This document shows, one piece after another, positions 23,928 to 32,860 of a stretch of 64,000 bases of DNA. The DNA lies in NCBI RefSeq assembly GCF_024721155.1, contig NZ_JAHVAP010000008.1, forward strand, positions 400,153-464,152, written 5' to 3'. The position numbers and the translations under genes are program-made. The stretch's first letter is position 1, and each line of letters begins with the position of its first letter. The DNA is from Mucilaginibacter phenanthrenivorans. GTDB taxonomy: Bacteria > Bacteroidota > Bacteroidia > Sphingobacteriales > Sphingobacteriaceae. The notes beneath the pieces are model-generated. The model saw nothing but the letters and a program-made list of their open reading frames with translations, did no database searches and was not told where the DNA came from.

Positions 23928-25330
23928 ATTTCTTCCAGTATGTTTTTAGATCTCAGTATTTTAAAAATAAGCAGCATCGTTATGTAACTCCAAAAAACAG
24001 AATTAAATAAAAATTCAAAACTTAATCCCCGCCACATGATCTGGAAAAGGCCGCTAAATATCAAAGCCGTACCCAAAACATACCCGCCGAATAATCTTTC
24101 TGCCTTAATGGCTATTATCTGCGCTGCAGCACCGTATGCAAAAAGGAAAATAAAAACGCCCCAGCCACCAAAAGACAGGTAGGCATCCACAATAAAAGCA
24201 GGCTTCGCGGAAACATTAGAGAAGCGGTTCACGACACCCGCATTATAAACACGCTGCATAACCATATCTTCCGTGACCGGCTTACCAGGCCAAAATATGC
24301 GTGGCACCAGAGCGATCGCCGATTGCTTTAATAAGACCGTACCATAGAAGTCGATCCTTTGCGGCGTTGAAGAGACATACCAGGTAAACATTTCAATTTC
24401 GCTCAGTCTGGAAACCAGAAAAGCCCAGTTGGTATTTTCTGCATCATCGTTATTCAATGTTGCATCCAAAGCGATCTTGGATGCATTTTCCGACGTTTCA
24501 TCTCCCGACCATGCATTTTGTCTGAAAGAGGAAACGTAGGCTGGTAGAAAAACAAATAAAAGCAGGAGGGCTGGAAAAAAGATAATCGTTACCAATTTTT
24601 TGTAATTGGGGTAGAGAAAAATACCAAGGACCAGTACGCTAAGAATAATGGGCTCTTTAAAGCCGGAAATGAAAGCCTGGTAGAAATTAAAAAGATATAG
24701 CGAAAGACAAATCAGCGTGTTCGGGATTTTTTTCAGGGGGATCGCCAGCGCCAGTGCGAGTGTTCCCGAAATAAAGCTAAGGGATGAAAATTGAAAATAA
24801 AACTGAGACAGGCCCGGAACTTTCAAAAACAGCAAAGAAACGGGGAATGACAAGAGTGCAATAATCATTAACAAATTGGCCAGTTTACCTTTTTCCACAT
24901 AATATTTTTGTTTAACAGGATATTTCATAAAATATAAAATTCCTGATACGAATGCTGCATGGCCGAGGCAGTAATATCGCTGGCATTGGGCGGTAAGCTC
25001 CAGCACTTCATGGTTTACCGTTAAAAAAGGGTTTGTTTTACTCGAATATTCATACCCCAGGACATTAATAAAAAAGAATATTGACGTACAACACATGTAA
25101 CCGGCAAATATAACCTGCACTATGATGATCGGACGCATGATCTGTTCGGCTAAGCTTCTGTCGTTTGGCAGGGGTTTTATTTTACCGCTAAGGGTAATAT
25201 AAAAAATAAAAAACGATCCCAGCCATGCAATAAAATAGGAAATTTCGGGCGAAGACGCCAGCAATGAAGAAAAGATCCATGGAAGGTATAATAAAATATA
25301 TTTACCGTAATTTTCCTTTTCAGTCATCAT
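23924..25330 (-). CDS. Wzy-like polysaccharide polymerase (O-antigen ligase/polymerase type)
   Basis: A 468-residue polytopic membrane protein with about 11-12 hydrophobic segments. One large periplasmic loop (about 260-370) contains RQNAWSGDETSENASK, RLSEIEMFTWYVSSTPQ and VPRIFWPGKP. The Arg-rich loop and the late FNSVFWSYITMLLIF helix fit oligosaccharide repeat-unit polymerases (Wzy/O-antigen polymerase). It would join repeat units on the periplasmic side. Exosortase-linked EPS loci often have a dedicated Wzy-like protein, and a broken exosortase fusion lies 2.7 kb away, so it may belong to that group. It overlaps the GT4 genes on both sides. Confidence 0.78.
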   Translation of the reverse strand: MMTEKENYGKYILLYLPWIFSSLLASSPEISYFIAWLGSFFIFYITLSGKIKPLPNDRSLAEQIMRPIIIVQVIFAGYMCCTSIFFFINVLGYEYSSKTNPFLTVNHEVLELTAQCQRYYCLGHAAFVSGILYFMKYPVKQKYYVEKGKLANLLMIIALLSFPVSLLFLKVPGLSQFYFQFSSLSFISGTLALALAIPLKKIPNTLICLSLYLFNFYQAFISGFKEPIILSVLVLGIFLYPNYKKLVTIIFFPALLLLFVFLPAYVSSFRQNAWSGDETSENASKIALDATLNNDDAENTNWAFLVSRLSEIEMFTWYVSSTPQRIDFYGTVLLKQSAIALVPRIFWPGKPVTEDMVMQRVYNAGVVNRFSNVSAKPAFIVDAYLSFGGWGVFIFLFAYGAAAQIIAIKAERLFGGYVLGTALIFSGLFQIMWRGLSFEFLFNSVFWSYITMLLIFKILRSKNILEEI

Positions 25331-26489
25331 TTTTTCTTAAGCAAGTCAACTTTTCTTCTATCGCCTCTGCCATTGCGGTGAAATTCCAGCTCCTGATCCT
25401 GTTTACAGAATTGGCCCCTAAAATAGATAATCCGGCCCTGGACCCTGTCAACTCTTTAAGGTACTGTACCAATTGTTTCTCATTGCCACTTTCAAATACT
25501 TTGCCGTTGTTGTTGTCAATTACTAAGTCTGCAAAACAGCCCGCTTTATCAGAAACCAAAACCGCTTTTCCACAGGCCATCGCTTCATTAACGGCCAATC
25601 CCCAGGTCTCTCCCGGCCCGTTGGAAGGGAGGCAAAATAAATCACAGGCCTGGTAGATTGCAGGCATTTTAGATTGATTCTGAAAGTCTAAAAAATGAAT
25701 ATTTGGCTCACCGGCGGCTAAACGCTTTAAGTGTTCTTCCAGGCGCCCATTCCCGACAAATAACAAGTGGATCCATGACCTGTTTTCCAGCAATAAAAAA
25801 GCTTTTAGCAATTCTTCCGGCGCTTTTTTTTCTTCAAGCTTACCCGCAAACAAAATCAATACGTCATTTTCGCCAAGACCTAAGTTCTTTCTTAAAGCTT
25901 CAACTGCCCCCGTATTTTGTACGGCAAACCTTTCGTTGTCAACCGCATGGGGAGCAAAGGACAGCTGTTTATCCGCTAATCCATAGCTATTAAAGTACGC
26001 ATGATTCAGACTTCCTACATAGAACGCATGGTCAATGTGGCGGTAAACCCAGGATAAAAAAGTTTTTTTAATAAATGACCTTATGTATCCTTTTTCGTCA
26101 AGCAAAGTTGAATCGCCCCTGAAAAATACCGGTCGCCGGCCATGGAAATATCGAATGGCTTTTAAATGAGCCTGATAAGCCCATCCGAATACAAGAATGG
26201 CATCTGCATTCCAGCCGTTAATCCGGTCGATCAGATCGGGGTTAACAATACCGCTAAATTTATGCGAGCCCGGATTTTTAGAACTATTTGCCATCCATTC
26301 GTAATCATATCCCTCCAGTAAAGGGATATCCCATTTTATAACTTTCTCAAAGCCCGGATCGAACTTATTCAAAGCTCCTTTTCCCCAGGTGTAAAATACT
26401 TTTACCGCTACTTTTTCCCGTTTTGCCAGCAGTTTGAATACCGGGGCATAATATTGAATCGGGTGCGTAGTTATAATAGCAAGTTTCAT
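25320..26489 (-). CDS. GT4-family glycosyltransferase
   Basis: A 389-residue GT-B glycosyltransferase. It starts MKLAIITTHPIQYYAPVFKLL, a common beginning in this group, and has ILFAGKLEEKKAPEELLKAF at the start of the donor domain. The GT4 motif is PSNGPGETWGLAVNEAMACGKAVLVSD with both Glu of EX7E. It abuts the FkbM methyltransferase gene (no gap) and overlaps the Wzy-like gene by 11 bp. The likely role is addition of one sugar to the repeat unit; specificity is unknown. Confidence 0.9.
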   Translation of the reverse strand: MKLAIITTHPIQYYAPVFKLLAKREKVAVKVFYTWGKGALNKFDPGFEKVIKWDIPLLEGYDYEWMANSSKNPGSHKFSGIVNPDLIDRINGWNADAILVFGWAYQAHLKAIRYFHGRRPVFFRGDSTLLDEKGYIRSFIKKTFLSWVYRHIDHAFYVGSLNHAYFNSYGLADKQLSFAPHAVDNERFAVQNTGAVEALRKNLGLGENDVLILFAGKLEEKKAPEELLKAFLLLENRSWIHLLFVGNGRLEEHLKRLAAGEPNIHFLDFQNQSKMPAIYQACDLFCLPSNGPGETWGLAVNEAMACGKAVLVSDKAGCFADLVIDNNNGKVFESGNEKQLVQYLKELTGSRAGLSILGANSVNRIRSWNFTAMAEAIEEKLTCLRKNDD

Positions 26490-27374
26490 TTAGATATTTT
26501 CCCCCATCACCTTAAACTTATTTGCCATTTTTAAGCGCAGTTCAACGATCTCCAAATTGCGGCAATAGATTGTATTATGGGAGCCAAAACTCTTTAAAAG
26601 GCTAAGTTGACGGCTGAAAGGGTCATAATGAAATGGTCTGAAATTATGGCGCAATAATAATTGGTGGATGCTTTGGTCATCAAAACCATAACGCTGGCCA
26701 CTGCCGTTCAATTCTATAATTATGGCGTTTAGTTGCTTTTGATAAAGTGTTTTTTCCATGCCCTTTAAAACCTCTGTTTCAAAACCTTCAACATCGATCT
26801 TTATTAACGAAGGCCGGTCCTCCCCGAGTAATGAATCAATTGTGATAACAGGAACGTGTATTGTTCCTATCGTTTCGCCATCAACGATTACATGGTTGGT
26901 GGTATCTTCATTTGTTGAAAAGCACAGGCTTCCGGGCTCACGGCCAGCACCCGCATTGATCAGCCTGACATTTGCCTGAAGGTCATTTAGCGCGATGTTT
27001 TTTTCCAGCAACTCAAAAGTTGATCCGACCGGTTCGATACTGTAGCTCCTTGCCTTACATATCCCTGAAGCCAGCAGGGTATAGGAACCCACATTTGCAC
27101 CCACGTCATAAAAAGCATCTCCCGGCCTGAGGTAATGCAGTAAAAAGGCCATGTCAAAAAATTCATGAAGGCCGCTGTATATATTACCTGTGATACCTGT
27201 CAACCCCTTTTTTGCAAAAAAACGGGTGTTAGCAATAAACGATTTGATGATCAGTCCTTTCGAGAGCCTTAACTGGAGCTGCCATAAAATCAGCCTGCCA
27301 AACGCCCTGGCGAGGTGTCTGCTGCTTAGCGGGTGAGAAAAGATAAACCCAAAGGTTATTTTAATTTTTTGCAT
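26490..27374 (-). CDS. FkbM-family methyltransferase
   Basis: A 294-residue SAM-dependent O-methyltransferase. Motif I is FYDVGANVGSYTLLAS (88-103), followed by SIEPVGSTFELLEKN for the acidic loop. The family-defining LIKIDVEGFETEVLKGM (about 192-208) is present, then LNAIIIELNG. It would methylate a sugar hydroxyl of the EPS. It is the intact counterpart of the broken FkbM gene at 14723-15407, though the two are not close copies. Its ATG overlaps the upstream GT gene by 14 bp, and its stop adjoins the next ATG. Confidence 0.92.
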   Translation of the reverse strand: MQKIKITFGFIFSHPLSSRHLARAFGRLILWQLQLRLSKGLIIKSFIANTRFFAKKGLTGITGNIYSGLHEFFDMAFLLHYLRPGDAFYDVGANVGSYTLLASGICKARSYSIEPVGSTFELLEKNIALNDLQANVRLINAGAGREPGSLCFSTNEDTTNHVIVDGETIGTIHVPVITIDSLLGEDRPSLIKIDVEGFETEVLKGMEKTLYQKQLNAIIIELNGSGQRYGFDDQSIHQLLLRHNFRPFHYDPFSRQLSLLKSFGSHNTIYCRNLEIVELRLKMANKFKVMGENI

Positions 27375-28638
27375 CTAAAACCTTGTTAAAAAGTAAACAT
27401 TGTTGCTGCGCCATGGTGCGCGCCGAATAGCGTTCAATGGCATGCGCGTCATATGCGACCGGACCAGGAACTTGTTGCAGCACCATCTCAAAAAAATCAG
27501 TAATTCTTTCCATGTTTTGCTGCTGGAAATCAAATGCATGTACGGCGCCATATTCCTTTAAAATAGTGAGTCCGGAACTGGTGCTGCTGAATATCGCCAG
27601 CACTGGCTTCCGTGTTGAAAGATAGGGATAGATCTTTGATGCCGTATAGTTTAAATCATCCGAGCCGGGTATGAATAATGCATCCGCGGAAGCTAACACG
27701 GTCAGGGCATGATAAAATCCGATTCTGTCCGTGATTTCGATAACCTGGTCGCCAAGGCCCATGTTTTCTGCAAATGGTTTGATCGTTTCGGTCCCATGCC
27801 CATTTGCGGCATAGCTCGTCCCTATGAAATACAATTTAATGCTTTTTAAATTTATGTTTCGTTCTATTCCATTTTTCAGTGCGTTCAGCGCCAAACTTAT
27901 GGCCGGGAGCATGTCCGCCCCCCCTCGTCCAATATACACAACGTTTTTGAAGGCCGGGTCCAACAGCGGTTCGAACTTGTCTTTATGTTTCAAGGCTATG
28001 TCCAGGTCGGTGTTAAATGCGCCGAATGTGATCACAGACGAAGCGATACCGGCAAGGCGGGGGTAGCGTTTTTCAAGCGCTGTGAGATAGCCTTTGGAAA
28101 CACTGATCAGGCCATCGACTTGCTTAAGGGCCAGCGGCTCAAGAAATTTGTTTAGCCTGTAGGAGATCCAATATTTCGGCGGTCGCTGTGATTTTGGCTT
28201 ATCCTGGTAATATTCAGAATGCCAGGGATCTTGCAGGTCTATAACATAGGGTATGCCGAACTTCCTTTTCCAGTACGCTCCTAAAATACAAACCGGAAAT
28301 TGCGTGGTCGAAAAATAAATAAGGTCATAGTGGCCTTTACTTAGCAGTACATTTACTTTTTTTCGGAAGAAATAGATTGACCGGAGGGCAATGCTGCCAA
28401 GACCTAATTTTGAAGTGATGTTTTTAGGTAAAGCTTTTACTTTGTGAACTTTTGTGCTAGCAGGGACGGATTCCAGCAGCAATTCATCTTTAACCAAATC
28501 TGCATACTGATCATCAACGGTTACAACCTCTGCATTCCAGCCAGATTGGTGATAATAAGGCAGGCTCATCCTGATTCGTTGCATATCCGCAGCATTTGTG
28601 GGAGGAAAATAGGGGGAAATGATCAGGACATTTTTCAA
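27361..28638 (-). CDS. GT4-like glycosyltransferase
   Basis: A 425-residue GT-B protein. The N-terminus ISPYFPPTNAADMQRIRMSLPYYHQSGW is typical of GT4 enzymes in EPS clusters. The acceptor domain contains DLQDPWHSEYYQDKP, and the donor side has VVYIGRGGADMLPAI and the region ADALFIPGSDDLNYTASKIYPYLSTRKPVLA in place of a classic EX7E motif. This variant is common in a subgroup of large GT4 proteins. The gene overlaps the FkbM gene and is 3 bp from the upstream GT. It probably acts on the same lipid-linked glycan; linkage unknown. Confidence 0.85.
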   Translation of the reverse strand: MKNVLIISPYFPPTNAADMQRIRMSLPYYHQSGWNAEVVTVDDQYADLVKDELLLESVPASTKVHKVKALPKNITSKLGLGSIALRSIYFFRKKVNVLLSKGHYDLIYFSTTQFPVCILGAYWKRKFGIPYVIDLQDPWHSEYYQDKPKSQRPPKYWISYRLNKFLEPLALKQVDGLISVSKGYLTALEKRYPRLAGIASSVITFGAFNTDLDIALKHKDKFEPLLDPAFKNVVYIGRGGADMLPAISLALNALKNGIERNINLKSIKLYFIGTSYAANGHGTETIKPFAENMGLGDQVIEITDRIGFYHALTVLASADALFIPGSDDLNYTASKIYPYLSTRKPVLAIFSSTSSGLTILKEYGAVHAFDFQQQNMERITDFFEMVLQQVPGPVAYDAHAIERYSARTMAQQQCLLFNKVLDAKN

Positions 28639-28641
28639 TTG

Positions 28642-29868
28642 TTAAACGTTTTCTATCAACTTAATAAATTGCAAACTTTCGTGCTCCCAATTCAATTTGT
28701 CCTGGCCCAGCGCATAGTTGAACTTTTTTGTCTGAAATAAAAGGTACCGGTCTTTGTCGTACATGCTTAATAACGTTGCCAGCGTACGCGGATCATTTTT
28801 ATTGTATAATTGACCAGACAATGGATATTGCTCCAAAAATAATGTTTGCGCCCGGGTATCACTCGCAAGAATACACAACCCACATTGAAGGTAGGTGAAT
28901 ATTTTGTTGGTCAAACAAATGTCCCTGTTTAACGGGCTTCCTGTTTCACTTGCCATTCCAATATCAAATCCGGCCGCAATTTTAAGAATTCCTTCAGGAG
29001 ATACCGCCTTATGGATTTTGAGCTGATCCTCGCCCAGCCCCTTGTTTTTTGCGAAATCCTTGATATACGCCAGGTAAGTAGCGGAACAATGTCCCAGCAG
29101 CTCAAAAAGGATATAACGTTTGCTCAGGCCAATTGCTTCGATGACCTGTTCTAAGCCGCGATCCGGGCCGACAGTTTGAGAAAACCAGAATAACTTCAAA
29201 GGCGCACTTTCGTCGGGATTGCGAACGATGACCTTACCGGTTTTTGGAAAAACATTGTTAATCACCGTTGGTTCCAGGTACCTGTATACGTTTTTATAGT
29301 TTTCGGCTATCAAGGGGCTGGCTGCAGTAAAATAGTCGATTTTAGTAAAGTACTTTTCCTCGATATATTTGTTTAGCCGATAGCCATCGTCCTGCTCGGA
29401 TATAAATTGACCGGAATGCATATCCTCTGCGTCATACCCAACCTTTGCCTTATTATGCCCTGCAGCAATGACAGCTACCGGAAGTGCGCCCAGGTTATGC
29501 GCAATGTAAAGCCCGGATCGCTGCAGGCGTGCGACGCTTTTAGCCTCTTCATAAGTACGATTGATGGCATTTTCCGCAATTCCAGGCCAATTGATGAATT
29601 TAAATATAATTGAACAGATTTTCTGACGCAGCCTCGTTTTAAAATAATGCAATTTATCATTTTCGGGATGACCGCCGCAAATGGTATACATTCCAGGGTT
29701 TCTGCTTACTATTTCCAGGTCATATTTTTCCGCCCATGCCTGGTAAAAACAATAGATCACATGAACATCATATCCCAAAGCCTTTAGCAATTCCGCTTCC
29801 TTAACGAGCCTTGGATTAGTTGTGGGCTGGCCCGTGGTTATAAAGGTAACCTTTTTCAAGATTTGCAA
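28642..29868 (-). CDS. GT4-like glycosyltransferase
   Basis: A 408-residue GT-B protein. It opens KKVTFITTGQPTTNPRLVKEAELL, a start shared by a GT4-like subgroup (TxPRxxKEAxxL). YIAHNLGALPVAVIAA and YDAEDMHSGQF follow in the acceptor domain, and KLFWFSQTVGPDRGLEQVIEA in the donor domain. The motif region IGMASETGSPLNRDICLTNKIFTYLQCGL replaces the canonical EX7E sequence. It overlaps the upstream GT4 by 13 bp. The protein most likely adds a sugar to the EPS unit; sequence alone does not show which. Confidence 0.85.
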   Translation of the reverse strand: MQILKKVTFITTGQPTTNPRLVKEAELLKALGYDVHVIYCFYQAWAEKYDLEIVSRNPGMYTICGGHPENDKLHYFKTRLRQKICSIIFKFINWPGIAENAINRTYEEAKSVARLQRSGLYIAHNLGALPVAVIAAGHNKAKVGYDAEDMHSGQFISEQDDGYRLNKYIEEKYFTKIDYFTAASPLIAENYKNVYRYLEPTVINNVFPKTGKVIVRNPDESAPLKLFWFSQTVGPDRGLEQVIEAIGLSKRYILFELLGHCSATYLAYIKDFAKNKGLGEDQLKIHKAVSPEGILKIAAGFDIGMASETGSPLNRDICLTNKIFTYLQCGLCILASDTRAQTLFLEQYPLSGQLYNKNDPRTLATLLSMYDKDRYLLFQTKKFNYALGQDKLNWEHESLQFIKLIENV

Positions 29869-30884
29869 CTCACCTTATAATAGAGCTGTTCATACTGTTT
29901 GCTGATGCTAACAGCGCTAAATTTATCCGCTGCAACCTGTCTGCATTTTTTTCTGTCTATCAGTTGAAGCTTACCGACGCACGCTGCCATTTCTGTGACC
30001 GAATCTGCCAGATAGCCATTCAAACCATCGACAATAACCTCTGGTAATGCGCCCCTTCTGAATCCAATAACAGGGGTGCCGCAGGCCAATGCTTCTGCCA
30101 TCACAATTCCGAAAGGTTCGTCCCAGGTAACAGGCATTAGCAACGCGGCTGCGCTTCCGAGCAGTTCATTCTTCTGCAAGTCATTGACCGGGCCAATATA
30201 AAATACGTTTTTTTCGTCAATATATGGTGCTACCATTTCCCGGTAATAACGCAGATGGGATTCTTCTTCGGGAATGTTTCCGGCAATTATTAATTTTTTT
30301 CCGCTTTCACGGGCAACCTGGATGGCGAGCGCAGTTCCTTTTTCTGCCTGTATCCTGCCCAGGAAAACCAACGGTGCCCCTGGTCCGACAGCAGCGCTGA
30401 AATCATAATCGCCGAGATTAACGCCGTTGTAGATCGTGCTTACTTCGCAAAGGGCGGTCATTTGCCGGGCAATAAAATCACTGCAGGCCGTGAAACTAAG
30501 TGATTTTTTCCTGGCCAGCTTCACTGCCCTGCTTACCTGGGATAGGGTAGGTGGTAACTGGTATGAAACGATCTTGGGAAGGTTGGAAAACATCAACAGG
30601 GCAATGTTGTTCATGCGTCCAAAAGTATGTACGAGATCAAAGCCCTGGAATGCTATTTTGACGGTCAGCAAGTTAATAGCAAGGAAGTTTTTTAAATTGT
30701 AGGGTGCGTTCTCGGTATAGCCTCTTAAAGCTGTTCCAGGTTTTGACTGTCCATTGGCAAAAAGTGTAACCTCATGGCCATTTTTTTTCAGTTCCTGAAT
30801 TATCATATAAACGATCCGTTCAATACCTCCGTATTTTTCAGGAGGAACAGGAATCAAGGGATTAACGATCAGCGCTATTTTCAA
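29856..30884 (-). CDS. GT4-family glycosyltransferase
   Basis: A 342-residue GT-B enzyme, somewhat shorter than most GT4 proteins. It has PPEKYGGIERIVYMIIQEL (acceptor loop), PLVFLGRIQAEKGTALAIQVA and PVTWDEPFGIVMAEALACGTPVIGF with both Glu of the EX7E motif. The N-terminal PxPPxKYGGIER string marks the group acting on undecaprenyl-linked glycans. The 89-bp gap before it is one of the longest in the operon and contains a TACTTTTG box, so it may have its own start of transcription. Confidence 0.9.
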   Translation of the reverse strand: MKIALIVNPLIPVPPEKYGGIERIVYMIIQELKKNGHEVTLFANGQSKPGTALRGYTENAPYNLKNFLAINLLTVKIAFQGFDLVHTFGRMNNIALLMFSNLPKIVSYQLPPTLSQVSRAVKLARKKSLSFTACSDFIARQMTALCEVSTIYNGVNLGDYDFSAAVGPGAPLVFLGRIQAEKGTALAIQVARESGKKLIIAGNIPEEESHLRYYREMVAPYIDEKNVFYIGPVNDLQKNELLGSAAALLMPVTWDEPFGIVMAEALACGTPVIGFRRGALPEVIVDGLNGYLADSVTEMAACVGKLQLIDRKKCRQVAADKFSAVSISKQYEQLYYKVSCKS

Positions 30885-30907
30885 ATATCTTTAGGGATTG
30901 GTACTTA

Positions 30908-30915
30908 CAAAAGTA
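30908..30915 (-). promoter_or_regulatory. Putative internal promoter (-7 box) in the long operon
   Basis: On the minus strand this reads TACTTTTG, matching TAnnTTTG, 23 bp upstream of the GT4 start at 30884 in the 89-bp gap 30885-30973. The same octamer lies upstream of the SLBB exporter at 6208-6215. A -33 box is not evident. It may allow separate expression of the last eight genes. Confidence 0.35.
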
Positions 30916-30973
30916 CGAAACACTTTCCATAAACCTTTTGGACTATGCGGGAATGCTGCTGCCGGAAAAGGTA

Positions 30974-31927
30974 CTAAAGATAAGACCTTATTTTTTTGAG
31001 CAGTTTCCATCCGAAAAATATTGTTAGCAGGCTGGTGATTTTTCCGGAGGGAAATGGCAAATCGGCACCCCCAAGTATTTCGATCTGTTTTTCGGCCTTT
31101 TTAATCAGTTCAGGATTTGCCGGATAGGTGCTGTAGACAAATAATTGCCACATATTCGCGCAGCTTCTCAACAAGAGCGGGTCGTTATCATAAGCTGCAA
31201 CCACCCTATCAACGGAAAGGGCGATCGAATTATAAAACGATACATGCGCTTCGTGGCTGTTGCTTGCTGACAGGCCGGCTACCCCGGAGCGATAGTAAAA
31301 TTTCGCATCACTATTAAAGACAATTTTTCTTACGCTTAAAAAAACCCTTGTGAAAAACTCGAAATCGTCGTTCAGGGAAAGACGCTCATTCCAACGTCCG
31401 GCTTCGCCGAGTAATTGCCTTGGGATCATTACCCGGCCGGGGTTGGTCATCGGGTTGGCATTGTACCAGTAAAATTTTATCCATTCTGTAAAACTCATTG
31501 GACCCGGGGGTATTGGTTCCTCGCCAAACGCAGCTAAGTTATTATTGTAGAAACGCCCCCAGCAGGCCATGACGACAATATCGTCCTGATCTTTAATTTT
31601 ATGGTATTGCTGTGTGATGTAATCAGGAAATACATAGTCGTCAGCATCAAAGTAAATAATGTACCGGCCTTTACTATGGTCAAAGCCGATGTTACGGGCC
31701 CTTGCAGCTCCTCCATTATCGGTATGGATCAGGTTGATCCTTGAGTCAGAAACCGTTTTGATCAAACCTGCAGTGTCATCAGTTGACCCGTCATTGACCA
31801 CGATTATTTCAATATTCGGATAATCCTGCATGCAAAGGCAGGTCAGTGTTTGAACAATAAAAGCACCCGCATTATAAACCGGCACACAAAGGGATACTAA
31901 TGGATATATTAAATCATTTTCTCCCAT
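30974..31927 (-). CDS. GT2-family glycosyltransferase
   Basis: A 317-residue GT-A inverting enzyme. PLVSLCVPVYNAGAFIVQTL opens the fold, IEIIVVNDGSTDDTAGLI binds nucleotide, and YIIYFDADDYVFPDY carries the DxD-type metal motif. An acceptor-domain motif NDDFEFFTRVF follows. A C-terminal hydrophobic/basic helix (LLTIFFGWKLLKKIRSYL) may touch the membrane. It overlaps the upstream GT8-like gene by 19 bp. It is predicted to add a sugar with inversion to the EPS intermediate; donor not determinable. Confidence 0.9.
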   Translation of the reverse strand: MGENDLIYPLVSLCVPVYNAGAFIVQTLTCLCMQDYPNIEIIVVNDGSTDDTAGLIKTVSDSRINLIHTDNGGAARARNIGFDHSKGRYIIYFDADDYVFPDYITQQYHKIKDQDDIVVMACWGRFYNNNLAAFGEEPIPPGPMSFTEWIKFYWYNANPMTNPGRVMIPRQLLGEAGRWNERLSLNDDFEFFTRVFLSVRKIVFNSDAKFYYRSGVAGLSASNSHEAHVSFYNSIALSVDRVVAAYDNDPLLLRSCANMWQLFVYSTYPANPELIKKAEKQIEILGGADLPFPSGKITSLLTIFFGWKLLKKIRSYL

Positions 31928-32838
31928 AACTCCGTAAAATACATTTTTTTTGAAAGGTCGACATAATGATGAAGTGAGCCGCGTTCATTCGCTATGGCAT
32001 CTTTATCCGGATTTACAATATATTCATCCGCCGGCAACATTATTGACACGCTATTTCCAATTACCATTGCTGTGAGGGCTTGCTCCAGGTAATAGGATGT
32101 TCCGGCCGCATCTTCCAGTTCTCCGATCCACTTTTCCAGCTTTATCCAGTCGATTTCATTGCTTTTCAAACCGACGGCACCGACATTTAACAGCGGTTTG
32201 ATCGTGGTACTGCTCAGTCGCTCCATCAGTTCAACCGGATACCCGTAGGATTGAATGCAATCAACCAATGTCAACGGAATTTCAGGGTTCCTTAACCAGC
32301 GGATCATTTCGAAAGGTTCCTGCCAGAATAACATATCGGAATCCAGCACAAGTTTCCAGTTTTCACCGCCCAGCATATGTATATCGGTGAGTTTTCTGAT
32401 ATGCGGATAAATCCTGCGTTTTAGATTAATGTTGGGAAAAGATTCGGAGGGAAGCCCGCGGTTAATACACTTGTCAATGCTTCCGGTGGGGACTACGGTA
32501 GCCTTTGGCAATAGCCTTTCAATAGCATTCAAAATTGTTGCATCAAAAGTCCCGTCATCGACCAGGATAAATTGAAATTGCTCGCTGGTAACGAGGCTAA
32601 GGGAACGGATGCAAAATAAAGTTTGATAAAGATATTTTTTTCCGGTAAGGAAATAAACAGGCAACCCGCCGGGAAAAGAGTGCACAGGAGGTAACTGATA
32701 GGCTGCTTTTTCCATTCTTTTTGCTCCCCTGAGCATTCGCAGGTAAGCCGGATATCCCCCAAAACGCCTGTACTTATGTAATTTTGACTTTGGATAACGG
32801 TAGCAGAAATTGATGAGTTGCTGGATCAGGGTTGTCAA
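31909..32838 (-). CDS. GT-A glycosyltransferase, GT8-like
   Basis: A 309-residue protein with a GT-A fold different from the GT2 genes around it. LPVYFLTGKKYLYQTLFCIRSL and FQFILVDDGTFDATIL form the nucleotide side. WKLVLDSDMLFWQEPFEMI contains the DSD (166-168) metal motif in the position used by GT8 and related enzymes. PLLNVGAVGLKSNEIDW and YYLEQALTAMV match acceptor-site motifs of that group. It starts 22 bp after the acyltransferase-3 gene. Exact family is uncertain, but a glycosyltransferase role is well supported. Confidence 0.8.
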   Translation of the reverse strand: MTTLIQQLINFCYRYPKSKLHKYRRFGGYPAYLRMLRGAKRMEKAAYQLPPVHSFPGGLPVYFLTGKKYLYQTLFCIRSLSLVTSEQFQFILVDDGTFDATILNAIERLLPKATVVPTGSIDKCINRGLPSESFPNINLKRRIYPHIRKLTDIHMLGGENWKLVLDSDMLFWQEPFEMIRWLRNPEIPLTLVDCIQSYGYPVELMERLSSTTIKPLLNVGAVGLKSNEIDWIKLEKWIGELEDAAGTSYYLEQALTAMVIGNSVSIMLPADEYIVNPDKDAIANERGSLHHYVDLSKKMYFTELWEKMI

Positions 32839-32860
32839 TGAATCGTCGCTGTAATTTTAA